Made by a program: the position numbers and the translations under genes. 16,125 bases of DNA. It comes from CAYFJO01 sp964343305 (GTDB lineage Bacteria; Planctomycetota; Planctomycetia; Pirellulales; Pirellulaceae). Position 1 is the first letter of the stretch; every line of letters starts with the position of its first letter. The DNA is taken from assembly GCA_964343305.1 (NCBI GenBank), contig CAYFJO010000238.1:1-16125 (forward strand), in the 5' to 3' direction. This document shows positions 1 to 7,414 of the stretch, in pieces. The notes under the pieces are model-generated. The model searched no databases. It worked only from the letters and a program-made list of their open reading frames with translations, and was not told the origin of the DNA.

Positions 1-2
1 AT

Positions 3-2396
3 CAGCCGGCTGTTGTGCTTGTGGCGAAAGATGCGGCACCCGCCGTTGTGTTAATTCGCAAGCAAGCACCAGCGCAAGAAAAGCAGGCAGCCGCCGCGTT
101 GGCTGGTTATCTTTCGCAGATCGGCGGCGCGGAATTCTCGGTAGCCGTGGCGGGCGACGAGTTGCCGGATCGCGCGATTCTCGTGGGCGAGGTTGACTCG
201 CCTGCGCCACATGATGTCAGTCGCGAAGGATTCGTAATTCGAACGGAAGGACAGCGACTGAGGATTTGTGGAGGCACGCCGCATGCGACGTTGTTCGGCG
301 TGTTCGCGCTGTTGGAAGAACAACTCGGTTGCCGCTGGTGGTCGTGGAACGAAGAAGACGTGCCGCAACGCGAGTCGATTGAAATCGTTGCTCAAGACAC
401 GCACATCGAACCAGCGTTCCAGCGGCACAACGTGTATAACCGTGAGGCCCAAAATTCGCGAAACAGTTTTGCACACAAGTTGCGGACCGTCAGCCTGACG
501 AATTTCACGGGCGGGCATAACTTGTGTCCCATGTTGAAACCACATGCGGAAAAGCATCCTGACTTTTTGCCGATGGACAAGAACGGCGTGCGGAAGTTCA
601 ACAACATCCACATGAATTACACCGCCGCGGGAATGGACAAGGTCGTGGCCGACCTGCTGCGCGAGCAAGTCGAGAAACGCAAAGGCAATCTCGATGGCGT
701 GATTTACTTCGCGGGCATGGGAGATTGGTACGGCGGCATGGATCTGTCGCCCGAGTCAAGACGGATCTACGAAGAAGAAACCTGGACCGATCCCGACGGC
801 CGCAAGAAGCCGGGCTACACAGGGACGTTGTTGCGGATGATCAATCGCGCGGCCGCGATGTTGGAGGAAGATTATCCGGGCATCCAGGTCGGCACGTTTG
901 CCTACATGAGTCTCGAAGCACCGCCAGCCAAGACGCGTCCGCGCGACAACATAGCGATTCGTATACCGAGGTTGCGGCACGACACGGTGCGATCGATTTT
1001 GGAGTCGGACAAGAATCAGAGCTTCCGCCGGAATCTTGAACGATGGTGCGAACTGGCTCCCGGTCGCGTTTACATCTGGGAATATGGATCGAACTTTCGC
1101 AATTTCCTGCGACCCTTTCCGTGCCTGCGGTCGCTGGCCGAGAACATTCGGTACTACCACAAAGTCGGCGTGGCGGGCGTTTCGATTCAAGGCAACTATG
1201 TATCGACCGGTGGTGACCTTGCAGTGCTGAAGAACTACGTCTGGGCCAAACTTCTGTGGGATCCGACGCGCGACGTCGAAGCGCTGATCGACGAGTTTTG
1301 TCGCGGCTATTACGGCCCCGCTGCCACGGACATGAAAGCGTACGTCGCGTTGATGGAGAATTCCGTTCGCGGCGACGATCCGATTTCGGCCGATGAGTTT
1401 GATGAGCGGCTGGCATACCTGACTCCGGACGTGGTCGCTGAGGCGCAATCGCTACTTGGTCACGCTCTAGCCACAACGAAAGGCAATGACGACGATCCGT
1501 TTTATCGTCGAGTGAAAGAAGCCGAAATTAGCATGGAGGCGTGGCTGCTGTGGAAATCCGGCCCACTCAAAGAGGAAGGCGATCGTCTGATCCGCGCCGA
1601 CATCGGCCAAGACACGGCGGCTCGCGCCCGCGACTTGGTGAAATACTGCCGCGACGCATCTCCGCGTGAATGGGGAAACGGCGTCAAGTATCGGATGAAT
1701 TTTCTGGCGATGCACGGCGGGCCATTGCACCGACTGCGGCAAGGTCCGATCACGGTGAAAGTCGCGCCCATGCAGAACGGTCAGGTTCGGGGCGTGTTGC
1801 ACGGCGATAAGATTGCGATCGACCAGTCGCACGTCGCATTGACCGTGCCTGCGGTTTCTTACGAATTGACCACACAGGAGCTGGGACGTGTCGAAATGCA
1901 AGCCGACCTCGGCGTCTCGATGTGGGGCGGGCCGCGTCGTAATCAAACGGGATTTCAAGCAATCGAACTCGGCGCGGATGGCGTGCTGCGATGCACGGCC
2001 AGCAGCCAGCGGCTCGTCGCAAGCAGTGGCGAGAATCAAGCGACATTTGTTTCGAATTATCAAGTCGCCAAACGGCCTGATGAAGTCGTCGTGCAATACG
2101 AGGCGGCCCAAGGAAAGTGGCGAGACGTGCCAATCGACTCATCGACGGAAACGCCGATTCCGCTGGCTGCACATTTGAAGGTCACGCGCAACGACCGGGG
2201 ACTGGTGATCACCGATCGTTACGAATCGCCCAATGGTAAAGCGCCGACTGGCCTTGTCGCCTATGATGCAAAGAATCGAACAATCACGATTTCCGTGACA
2301 TTGTCGAGAGCGGACGTGACCGCGAAGGAGCCAGCGCTGTTAGGCAGTCGTGAAGTACAGGTAAAATCAACGGGGCGAGCAAACGGGACGAAATAG
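3..2396 (+). CDS. DUF4838 domain protein with GH67-type N-terminal region (5' partial)
   Basis: The frame is open to the left edge, so the GTG at position 15 is probably internal and the true start, perhaps with a signal peptide, lies upstream. The first ~120 residues resemble the N-terminal domain of alpha-glucuronidase-type (GH67) proteins: a helix that pairs substituted residues with LAGYLSQIGG, then LFGVFALLEEQLGCRWW near nt 290-345. The central part matches DUF4838: PHAEKHPDFLP (nt ~540-575), FAGMGDWYGG (~710-740), VGTFAYMSLEAPP (~890-930), YIWEYGSNFRNF (~1072-1107) and the strongly conserved LLWDPTRD...FCRGYYGPAA stretch (~1250-1330). The C-terminal ~200 residues look beta-rich. Members are thought to be secreted carbohydrate-active enzymes; substrate and catalytic residues are unknown here. 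It ends with TAG at 2394-2396, ~150 bases before the DUF1501 gene. The family call is firm; enzymatic activity is inference. Confidence 0.85.
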   Translation, partial: QPAVVLVAKDAAPAVVLIRKQAPAQEKQAAAALAGYLSQIGGAEFSVAVAGDELPDRAILVGEVDSPAPHDVSREGFVIRTEGQRLRICGGTPHATLFGVFALLEEQLGCRWWSWNEEDVPQRESIEIVAQDTHIEPAFQRHNVYNREAQNSRNSFAHKLRTVSLTNFTGGHNLCPMLKPHAEKHPDFLPMDKNGVRKFNNIHMNYTAAGMDKVVADLLREQVEKRKGNLDGVIYFAGMGDWYGGMDLSPESRRIYEEETWTDPDGRKKPGYTGTLLRMINRAAAMLEEDYPGIQVGTFAYMSLEAPPAKTRPRDNIAIRIPRLRHDTVRSILESDKNQSFRRNLERWCELAPGRVYIWEYGSNFRNFLRPFPCLRSLAENIRYYHKVGVAGVSIQGNYVSTGGDLAVLKNYVWAKLLWDPTRDVEALIDEFCRGYYGPAATDMKAYVALMENSVRGDDPISADEFDERLAYLTPDVVAEAQSLLGHALATTKGNDDDPFYRRVKEAEISMEAWLLWKSGPLKEEGDRLIRADIGQDTAARARDLVKYCRDASPREWGNGVKYRMNFLAMHGGPLHRLRQGPITVKVAPMQNGQVRGVLHGDKIAIDQSHVALTVPAVSYELTTQELGRVEMQADLGVSMWGGPRRNQTGFQAIELGADGVLRCTASSQRLVASSGENQATFVSNYQVAKRPDEVVVQYEAAQGKWRDVPIDSSTETPIPLAAHLKVTRNDRGLVITDRYESPNGKAPTGLVAYDAKNRTITISVTLSRADVTAKEPALLGSREVQVKSTGRANGTK

Positions 2397-2444
2397 AATT
2401 CGGTATGAACTTCCGAGTTTTGACAGGTCTGTGCGTAAGCGTCT

Positions 2445-2473
2445 TTTACAAAGAACATTCATATGTTTAGAAT
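2445..2473 (+). promoter_or_regulatory. Candidate sigma70-type promoter for the DUF1501 gene
   Basis: A TTTACA box at 2445-2450 (5 of 6 against TTGACA) and a TAGAAT box at 2468-2473 (5 of 6 against TATAAT) are separated by exactly 17 bases. Transcription would start near 2480 and leave a leader of about 66 bases before the ATG at 2546. This would let the DUF1501 gene be expressed apart from the upstream DUF4838 gene. It is a consensus match by eye only. Confidence 0.45.
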
Positions 2474-2493
2474 TGAGTCGCATGAGAATGGGT

Positions 2494-2507
2494 CCAATCG
2501 CGATTGG
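2494..2507. promoter_or_regulatory. 14-bp perfect palindrome in the leader of the DUF1501 gene
   Basis: CCAATCGCGATTGG is a perfect dyad with no central spacer, lying between the promoter candidate and the ribosome binding site. Having no loop, it suits a dimeric DNA-binding protein better than an RNA hairpin. A 14-bp perfect palindrome is expected about once by chance in a window of this size, so only its position in a leader argues for function. Confidence 0.25.
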
Positions 2508-2534
2508 GTTTTCAAAAATGTCAATTCGGACCAC

Positions 2535-2538
2535 GGAG
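2535..2538 (+). promoter_or_regulatory. Shine-Dalgarno site that sets the DUF1501 start
   Basis: GGAG lies 7 bases before the ATG at 2546. This favours that ATG over the in-frame TTG at 2504, which has no such site and would place extra residues before the twin-arginine signal. Confidence 0.6.
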
Positions 2539-2545
2539 TTTTCGC

Positions 2546-3946
2546 ATGAATGATTTCCAAATGAACCGGCGGCAAGCCCTCATCGCGAGCGGCTTAGGCA
2601 CGATGAGCCTGGGCATGCCCGGAGTGGTGATGGGCAGTGACAAGCTCGACGCCCAAGGCAAAGCCGTCGCCTCGGAAAAGTCTTGTATCTTCGTGCTGCT
2701 CTGCGGCGGACCGAGCCACATCGATACTTGGGACATGAAACCCAACGCGCCGTCGAGTTTTCGTGGACCGTACGTGCCCATCGCCACCAAAGTGCCGGGA
2801 ATGCGCATCAACGAGATGCACACGCGGTTGGCGAAATTGACCGACCAATTCACGTTGATCAACTCCATGACTCACCCGGGCGCCATCAGCAATCACTTCG
2901 ACGCGATGCACAATTTGCTCAGCGGCCAATCGGTGAAGCGCGTGAAGCAGGGTGTACCCGATGACCAGCCTTATCTCGGATCGTTTATTGCCAAGCACAA
3001 GCCCAGCGAACGCAATCTCGTATCCAACGCGTGGCTCATCAAGTGCGTGGGACCGCCCGTTTTTTGCGCGCCGAATATTGGCATCGGCGGTTACCTCGGC
3101 TCGGCGTACGCGCCGGTGTTTGTCGGCTCAGCCCAAAATCATCCGGCGATGGACAGCTTTACGCCGCCGAAGATTTACGACTTCGGTGACGAGAAAGCCT
3201 TCTCCCGGCGCAAGAGTTTGCTCAACCGCCTTGACAAGAAGTTGGACAATGACCCGACTGGCAAGGATTGGTCTGACCTGCGCGCGAAGGCCTACGAAGC
3301 GATGACACGTCCCGAAGGCCGGCAGGCGTTTGACCTGAAGCGCGAGCCTGCGAAAGTACGTGAACGTTATGGGATGCATCCGCTTGGACAGAATCTGTTG
3401 CTCGCGCGACGTATGGTCGAGTCTGGCGTGCGGTTTGTGACCGTCAACGGCTGGACAGGACAGGCACCGCACGACAAAAAGGGGCCGCCGAGTAGTAGCT
3501 GGGACATGCACGGCGGAAACATGGGCATGGGTAATGCCTTCGGCGACGGCTCGTATGGTATGGGTTTTTGCCTGCCGCGTCTGGATCAGGCGCTTGCTGG
3601 GCTGCTGTCCGATCTCAAAGAGCGCGGCATGATGGACAACACGCTCGTCGTGGCGATGGGTGAATTCGGCCGCACTCCAAAAGTTCTGACTCAGGAACCA
3701 CCCGGACGCCAGCACTGGCCCAAGTGTTTCTCAGCCATCATAGCCGGCTGTGGCATTCGCGGCGGGACGGTCTATGGCAAATCCGACAAACACGCCGCCT
3801 ACGTCACCAGCAACCCCGTCCGCCCCGAGGAAATGTCCGCCACCATCTACCACGCCCTCGACATCCCGCTCAACGCGGTGCAAAACAACCGCGGCATTTT
3901 GCGCCCCATTACCACGGGGAAACCGTTGATGGAGTTGTTCGGGTAA
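2546..3946 (+). CDS. DUF1501 family protein, Tat-exported
   Basis: 466 residues from the ATG at 2546. The N-terminus carries a twin-arginine signal: NRRQALIASG at residues ~7-16, then a Gly/Met-rich hydrophobic stretch ending near residue 30. The family signature CGGPSHIDTWDMKP follows at residues ~54-66, with a second conserved block GEFGRTPK at ~372-379 and GRQHWPKCFSAIIAGCGIRG just after it. The protein reaches the normal C-terminus ending in LMELFG and looks intact. DUF1501 proteins belong to the alkaline phosphatase / sulfatase-like fold and are abundant in planctomycetes, usually beside a DUF1549/DUF1553 cytochrome-like partner. That partner is not seen here and could lie left of the DUF4838 gene. 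The reaction is unknown; export to the cell envelope is well supported by the signal. Confidence 0.92.
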   Translation: MNDFQMNRRQALIASGLGTMSLGMPGVVMGSDKLDAQGKAVASEKSCIFVLLCGGPSHIDTWDMKPNAPSSFRGPYVPIATKVPGMRINEMHTRLAKLTDQFTLINSMTHPGAISNHFDAMHNLLSGQSVKRVKQGVPDDQPYLGSFIAKHKPSERNLVSNAWLIKCVGPPVFCAPNIGIGGYLGSAYAPVFVGSAQNHPAMDSFTPPKIYDFGDEKAFSRRKSLLNRLDKKLDNDPTGKDWSDLRAKAYEAMTRPEGRQAFDLKREPAKVRERYGMHPLGQNLLLARRMVESGVRFVTVNGWTGQAPHDKKGPPSSSWDMHGGNMGMGNAFGDGSYGMGFCLPRLDQALAGLLSDLKERGMMDNTLVVAMGEFGRTPKVLTQEPPGRQHWPKCFSAIIAGCGIRGGTVYGKSDKHAAYVTSNPVRPEEMSATIYHALDIPLNAVQNNRGILRPITTGKPLMELFG

Positions 3947-3983
3947 AACCGTAAGGCGATCGGCCAGTGAGTTCACACCGGAC

Positions 3984-4039
3984 GTAGTGGAATTCACCAG
4001 AATTCCTTGTGCTCAGGGAATTCTGGCGAATCCCACTAC
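3984..4039. repeat. Near-perfect inverted repeat in the convergent gap
   Basis: The arms 3984-4007 and 4015-4039 (24 and 25 bases) pair with two substitutions and one extra base, around a 7-base loop. It lies 37 bases after the DUF1501 stop and 91 bases past the last minus-strand stop, so both transcripts could fold it. No T-tract follows on either strand (the + strand continues with an A run at 4040-4044), so it is not a textbook intrinsic terminator. It looks like a dispersed palindromic element; a role in ending or protecting both transcripts is inference. Confidence 0.7.
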
Positions 4040-4087
4040 AAAAACCGAAAGCCGCGTCTGGTCAAGCTTCGTAGTAGATGGATGCAA

Positions 4088-4104
4088 TCTGCTCGTCGAG
4101 CAGA
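4088..4104 (-). terminator. Possible hairpin terminator after the minus-strand operon
   Basis: The 8-base arms 4088-4095 and 4097-4104 are perfect complements around one base. In RNA this gives roughly a 6-bp stem with a 5-base loop. It sits 27 bases beyond the stop codon of the last gene of the minus-strand block. No T-rich tail follows, so intrinsic termination is only a possibility. Confidence 0.25.
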
Positions 4105-4130
4105 AGCAAACTTTGGCTGATCAACAGAAC

Positions 4131-5168
4131 TTATTCTTCGTCTTTGGCGAGGTTCTTGAAATACTCTTCGATCACTTCGCGAAAGTGGGCGGGCAGGTCC
4201 TTGCTTAGATCCTGCAGGACAGCTTGTCGCTCACTCGGCGGGAGGTCGCCCCAGTCGCCGTCGCGGCCTAATTTCTTGGGATCGATGTTTCCTGGTCCCG
4301 TGCCGCCACCGGGCATGCTGTCGTTCATTGGGCTGCTGGGCTGACTTCCGCCCTTGTTGCCTCCGCCGCCACCTCCGCCGCCACCTCCTTGTTGCTGCTG
4401 CTTTTCAAGTTCTTCGATTAACTTGTCCAGCTTGGCCAGCACATCGTCTTCTTCCTTGCGAACGATCGTGCCGGAGCGGTACAACGCTTGACGCCGGCGA
4501 ATGTCTTTCATCAAGCGTGCGACTTCGTCCAGAGAATCGGTCTTCAGCGGCTTGATGTCCGCCAACATCAACTCACCCACCGTTTTGTATCGGCGTGGGA
4601 GCGCGTCGACGTTTTCCAACAATTTTGACAGACTACTCAGGCATTCTTTCTTTTTGAGCAACCGGTGATGGGCAACGCTTTGATAGAACAGCAGCGATGC
4701 GGGATCGACCACGTTGCCGGAGTCCACGCTGTCCATTTGACGGAGCGCTTCGTCGAACAAATCGTGCTGGGTTAACCAGCGCCCGTAGTACAGCCGCATA
4801 TTGTTGCGGACAAACTCGTCGGTCTCTTTGTTCGCCAGGAATTCATAGTCTGGCGCGGATGGATCCTTGCGTACGTCGGCACATAGCTCCATCAATTCGC
4901 GACTTGGCTGGTGAACCACAGAGATCACCGCCGCGACCTGGTCGAGAATTTGCACGGCGGACGCTTCTTGATCGTTCGCTTCCCAAAGCGTGTCGATTTT
5001 GAGTCGCGTGATGTCGTCGGCGCCGCGCGTGGTGAGCCACTTGTCGATGGACTCTTTGACCTGGGCCGTCGTCGGAACTTCCCAACTGGCTCGTTCGGCC
5101 AGGTCGTCTTGTGCGACGAGTGATGTTGCGAAAAGCACAACAGCCATCATAAATAAGTTCTGTTTCAT
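4131..5168 (-). CDS. Secreted TPR-like helical protein with Gln/Gly linker
   Basis: 345 residues. ATG at 5168 is supported by GGAG at 5177-5180, 8 bases upstream. A hydrophobic N-terminus (residues 5-18, then AQDD) looks like a signal peptide. Residues ~115-205 are helical with tetratricopeptide-like spacing (NNMRLYYGRWLTQHDLFDEAL, then PASLLFYQSVAHHRLLKKKE). Residues ~215-256 look coiled coil. They are followed by four Gln and ten consecutive Gly (257-270) and a Pro/Gly/Ser/Asn linker. The tail from ~306 (WGDLPPSERQAVLQDL...FREVIEEYFKNLA) looks like a compact conserved C-terminal motif that I associate from memory with large envelope proteins of planctomycetes and verrucomicrobia. It is the last gene of the Bat-like operon, 71 bases after the repeat protein. 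A scaffold or partner role like that of the TPR proteins of Bat operons is inference; no enzymatic motif is visible. Confidence 0.8.
   Translation of the reverse strand: MKQNLFMMAVVLFATSLVAQDDLAERASWEVPTTAQVKESIDKWLTTRGADDITRLKIDTLWEANDQEASAVQILDQVAAVISVVHQPSRELMELCADVRKDPSAPDYEFLANKETDEFVRNNMRLYYGRWLTQHDLFDEALRQMDSVDSGNVVDPASLLFYQSVAHHRLLKKKECLSSLSKLLENVDALPRRYKTVGELMLADIKPLKTDSLDEVARLMKDIRRRQALYRSGTIVRKEEDDVLAKLDKLIEELEKQQQQGGGGGGGGGGNKGGSQPSSPMNDSMPGGGTGPGNIDPKKLGRDGDWGDLPPSERQAVLQDLSKDLPAHFREVIEEYFKNLAKDEE
4359..4400 (-). repeat. Low-complexity Gln4-Gly10 tract inside the last operon gene
   Basis: It encodes residues 257-270 of the TPR-like protein. The Gly codons vary in the third position, so this is not a pure triplet run. 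It separates the helical part from the C-terminal motif and probably serves as a flexible linker. Confidence 0.7.
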
Positions 5169-5176
5169 CAGGCTTG

Positions 5177-5180
5177 CTCC
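5177..5180 (-). promoter_or_regulatory. Shine-Dalgarno site of the TPR-like gene
   Basis: GGAG on the minus strand, 8 bases before the ATG at 5168. It fixes the start chosen for that gene. Confidence 0.55.
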
Positions 5181-5239
5181 GGTTCGATGTCAAATTTCCG
5201 ATGTCTCGGAAGACTTCGGAAGTTCTAGTCAACGGTACT

Positions 5240-7369
5240 TCATTTGTTCTTGCCGAGGACGATGTCGCGCGTGATCTCGCGGATGTTCTCCTGTCGATCC
5301 GCAAGACGTTCGAGCGCATCACGTATGTCCGTGTCTTCGGTCAAACCAACGGGATCATCGGGATCGTCCAACAACCGTGAGTATCGCTTATGACGCTTGT
5401 TGATTCGCTCTTGCAGGCCGCGGATCAGTTTTAGCTCGGCAATCTCATCGACCAACGGTTGGTCCTGGGGTTGCTGTTGCTGCTGCTGTTGTTGCTGTTG
5501 CTGTTGTTGTTCTTCCATTTCCTGTTGGGCTTTGACGAGCGCTTCGATGATGTAGTCGAGCGTGTCGATGATTTCTTCTTCCAGCTGCTGTGTAATCTTG
5601 CCGACTTTCGTGCGAGCTAATCGCTGGGCGACTTGCTCCATATCGTCACGCATTTGCTCAACGGTTTCGGGAAACGCGACGGACGAGCCTTCTTCGCGGA
5701 GCAAGATCAACGCCTTGTCCGCTTCGATAGAAATCTTGTGCTGCTCGATGCCCACGTCGCTGGATTCCTTGGCTAATTCGCGTGGGATGTCGTCGCCGGC
5801 TTTGCCGTCCAGCAACTTGTCGAGCTTCTTGGTCCGCTCATAAACGCGAAGCTCGCGTTCCAGCATCTTTCGAAACCGCCCTTCGAGCAACGCCAGCATG
5901 CGTTCCACTTCCTCTTCTCGCAGTTGACGCAGGATTTCTTCGAGGGCCTCTTTGGCCAACTTCAATTTTTCTTCGGCTTCTCGCTGGTCTTTGATCGATT
6001 CCTTGCGTTTCGCTTCTTCAAGCCTCTGTTGGGCGTCTCGCATCTTCTCTTCAGCTTCCTGGATGCGTTTGCGGATCGGTGTCATTTCTGATTCTTCGCC
6101 GCTTTGACCGCCTTGGCTGTCGCCTTTGGAATCGCCCTGACTGTCACCTTGGCTGTTTCCTTGACTGTCGCCTTTGCTGTCGCCTTCACTGTCACCTTTG
6201 CTATCGCCTTCCGAATCGCCCTTGGAGTTGCCTTCGCTATCTCCTTTGCTGTTGCCTTCCGAGTCGCCTTTGGAATCCCCCTCGGAATCACCTTTGCTGT
6301 TGCCTTCACTGTCGCCTTTGCTGTTCCCCTCCGAGTCGCCTTTGGAATCTCCTTCAGAGTCGCCCTTCGAGTTGCCTTCGGAGTCGCCTTTGCTGTCGCC
6401 TTCCGAATCACCTTTGGAGTCCCCTTCCGAGTCTCCCTTGCTGTCCCCTTCTGAGTCTCCTTTGGAATCTCCCTCAGAATCCCCTTTGCTATCTCCTTCG
6501 CTATCGCCTTTGGAATCTCCCGCGGAATCCCCTTTGCTATCTCCTTCGCTGTCGCCTTTGGAGTCTCCCTCGGAATCCCCTTTGCTGTTGCCTTCACTGT
6601 CGCCTTTCGAGTCTCCTTCCGAATCACCTTTGGAGTCCCCCTTGGAATCTCCTTCCGAGTCACCATTGTTCTTGCCGTCGTTCTCGCCCTTGTTGGAACC
6701 ATCGTTGTTGCCGTTGCCTTGGTTTCCATCGCCGGCCGAACCTTCCTCGTTACTTTGAATGTCGTCGCCTAATCCTTGGGCTCGATCGGCGACTCCTTGC
6801 TGAGCCTTGGCCAGCTTCGCGGCATCGTCGCCGCCTTCGTTTTGGCCACGGATGCCTTTTTGAATGCGGATCAATCGTTCGATCTCTTTGATGTATTCCT
6901 TGATACGCTGCTGCTCAGACTTGATACGTTCGCCACGATCTTCGCTCTTCAGCAGTTCCAGCAGGTCGGCCAAATCCTTCTTCACGACCGCCTGGCCCTT
7001 TAAAGCAGTTGAATACTCACCGATCATCAATTGACGGACAATCGTTTCGAGTTGCTTTTTCGTGAAGCGGTTTTTCGATTGAGCAAAGGCCTGTTCGAGC
7101 AATCGCGCGCGGCGTGGATTCTGCGCCTCCTCGAACTTCATCAACTTGAACAGCAGTTGTTCGAGACGGTCGTACTTGTCCGCAATGCGACTCTGGCGCA
7201 AAACCACGTCGCTGGCAGGGTCCTTGTCGTCTGTGGACTTGTCGTCCGCCGGCTGTTCTTTCGCCGCGGCCGCGGGTTCAGGTTTCGCTTCCTGAGCCTG
7301 TGCAGAGGGAATCGATAGAACGATGGAAAGAAGGAACGCCAAAACCGTTGTCCAGAGCATGGTCCGCAT
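5240..7369 (-). CDS. Secreted coiled-coil protein with 46 tandem GDS-type tetrapeptides
   Basis: 709 residues. ATG at 7369 has GGGAG six bases upstream. A signal peptide ends at AQA (residue ~25). Residues ~55-210 are charged and helical (IADKYDRLEQLL...IKEYIKEIERLIRIQKG). Residues 236-419 are 46 consecutive G-D/N-S-X units, mostly GDSE alternating with GDSK, net acidic and certainly disordered. Residues ~426-515 are a strongly charged coiled coil; ~545-620 are helical again; 621-633 are 13 Gln. The last 75 residues end in LADRQENIREITRDI, which resembles the tail of the protein encoded just upstream. It lies between the DUF4175-like gene and the TPR-like gene of the same operon. I do not recognise a named family for the whole protein. 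The layout suggests a long flexible spacer between two interaction modules on the outer side of the inner membrane, which is inference. No protease, nuclease or cation-binding signature such as the RTX nonapeptide is present. Confidence 0.85.
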   Translation of the reverse strand: MRTMLWTTVLAFLLSIVLSIPSAQAQEAKPEPAAAAKEQPADDKSTDDKDPASDVVLRQSRIADKYDRLEQLLFKLMKFEEAQNPRRARLLEQAFAQSKNRFTKKQLETIVRQLMIGEYSTALKGQAVVKKDLADLLELLKSEDRGERIKSEQQRIKEYIKEIERLIRIQKGIRGQNEGGDDAAKLAKAQQGVADRAQGLGDDIQSNEEGSAGDGNQGNGNNDGSNKGENDGKNNGDSEGDSKGDSKGDSEGDSKGDSEGNSKGDSEGDSKGDSEGDSKGDSAGDSKGDSEGDSKGDSEGDSKGDSEGDSKGDSEGDSKGDSEGDSKGDSEGNSKGDSEGDSKGDSEGNSKGDSEGNSKGDSEGDSKGDSEGNSKGDSEGNSKGDSEGDSKGDSEGDSKGDSQGNSQGDSQGDSKGDSQGGQSGEESEMTPIRKRIQEAEEKMRDAQQRLEEAKRKESIKDQREAEEKLKLAKEALEEILRQLREEEVERMLALLEGRFRKMLERELRVYERTKKLDKLLDGKAGDDIPRELAKESSDVGIEQHKISIEADKALILLREEGSSVAFPETVEQMRDDMEQVAQRLARTKVGKITQQLEEEIIDTLDYIIEALVKAQQEMEEQQQQQQQQQQQQQPQDQPLVDEIAELKLIRGLQERINKRHKRYSRLLDDPDDPVGLTEDTDIRDALERLADRQENIREITRDIVLGKNK
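5471..5509 (-). repeat. Polyglutamine tract (13 Gln)
   Basis: It encodes residues 621-633 of the GDS-repeat protein using interleaved CAA and CAG codons, so it is not a pure CAG run. It joins a helix ending in KAQQEMEE to the C-terminal helical segment and may extend a coiled coil. Confidence 0.8.
6113..6664 (-). repeat. In-frame tandem repeat, 46 units of 12 bases (GDSE/GDSK)
   Basis: Each unit encodes Gly-Asp(or Asn)-Ser-X. X alternates Glu and Lys for most of the array, so the higher-order period is 24 bases. Exceptions are one GDSKGDSK step near the start, one GDSA unit, and Gln-bearing units at the C-terminal end. Ser is written as TCC, TCG, TCT, AGC and AGT, and Gly, Asp and Glu codons also vary. 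The DNA is therefore much more diverged than the protein. Confidence 0.95.
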
Positions 7370-7375
7370 GATTAA

Positions 7376-7380
7376 CTCCC
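7376..7380 (-). promoter_or_regulatory. Shine-Dalgarno site of the GDS-repeat gene
   Basis: GGGAG on the minus strand, six bases before the ATG at 7369. A strong site suggests efficient, independent translation of this gene after the hairpin just upstream. Confidence 0.6.
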
Positions 7381-7414
7381 TGCGTGTTGCTAGCGTCGCT
7401 TTGTAGGCTTGATC

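Noticed and set aside
2420..2425. A perfect TTGACA as the -35 box of the DUF1501 promoter
   Set aside because: At 16-18 bases spacing the best -10 match is only 3 of 6. The pair at 2445/2468 is better overall.
2504..2545. A TTG start for the DUF1501 gene
   Set aside because: No ribosome site precedes it, and it would put extra residues before the twin-arginine signal. The ATG at 2546 has GGAG at proper distance.
3984..4039. Classical intrinsic terminator
   Set aside because: The stem is strong but no U-tract follows on either strand, so it is listed as a repeat.
6113..6664. CRISPR-like array
   Set aside because: Units are 12 bases, in frame, without unique spacers; it is a coding repeat.
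6113..6664. RTX-type calcium-binding repeats
   Set aside because: RTX needs the nine-residue GGxGxDxUx pattern with a hydrophobic position. These units have period four and no hydrophobic residue.
6079..6891. Long + strand open frames across the repeat (up to 270 codons), rich in Leu, Cys and Arg or in Ser and Pro
   Set aside because: They are the antisense reading of the GDS repeat, which has no stop in several frames because of its periodicity. The minus-strand reading has a signal peptide, a Shine-Dalgarno site and sensible domains.
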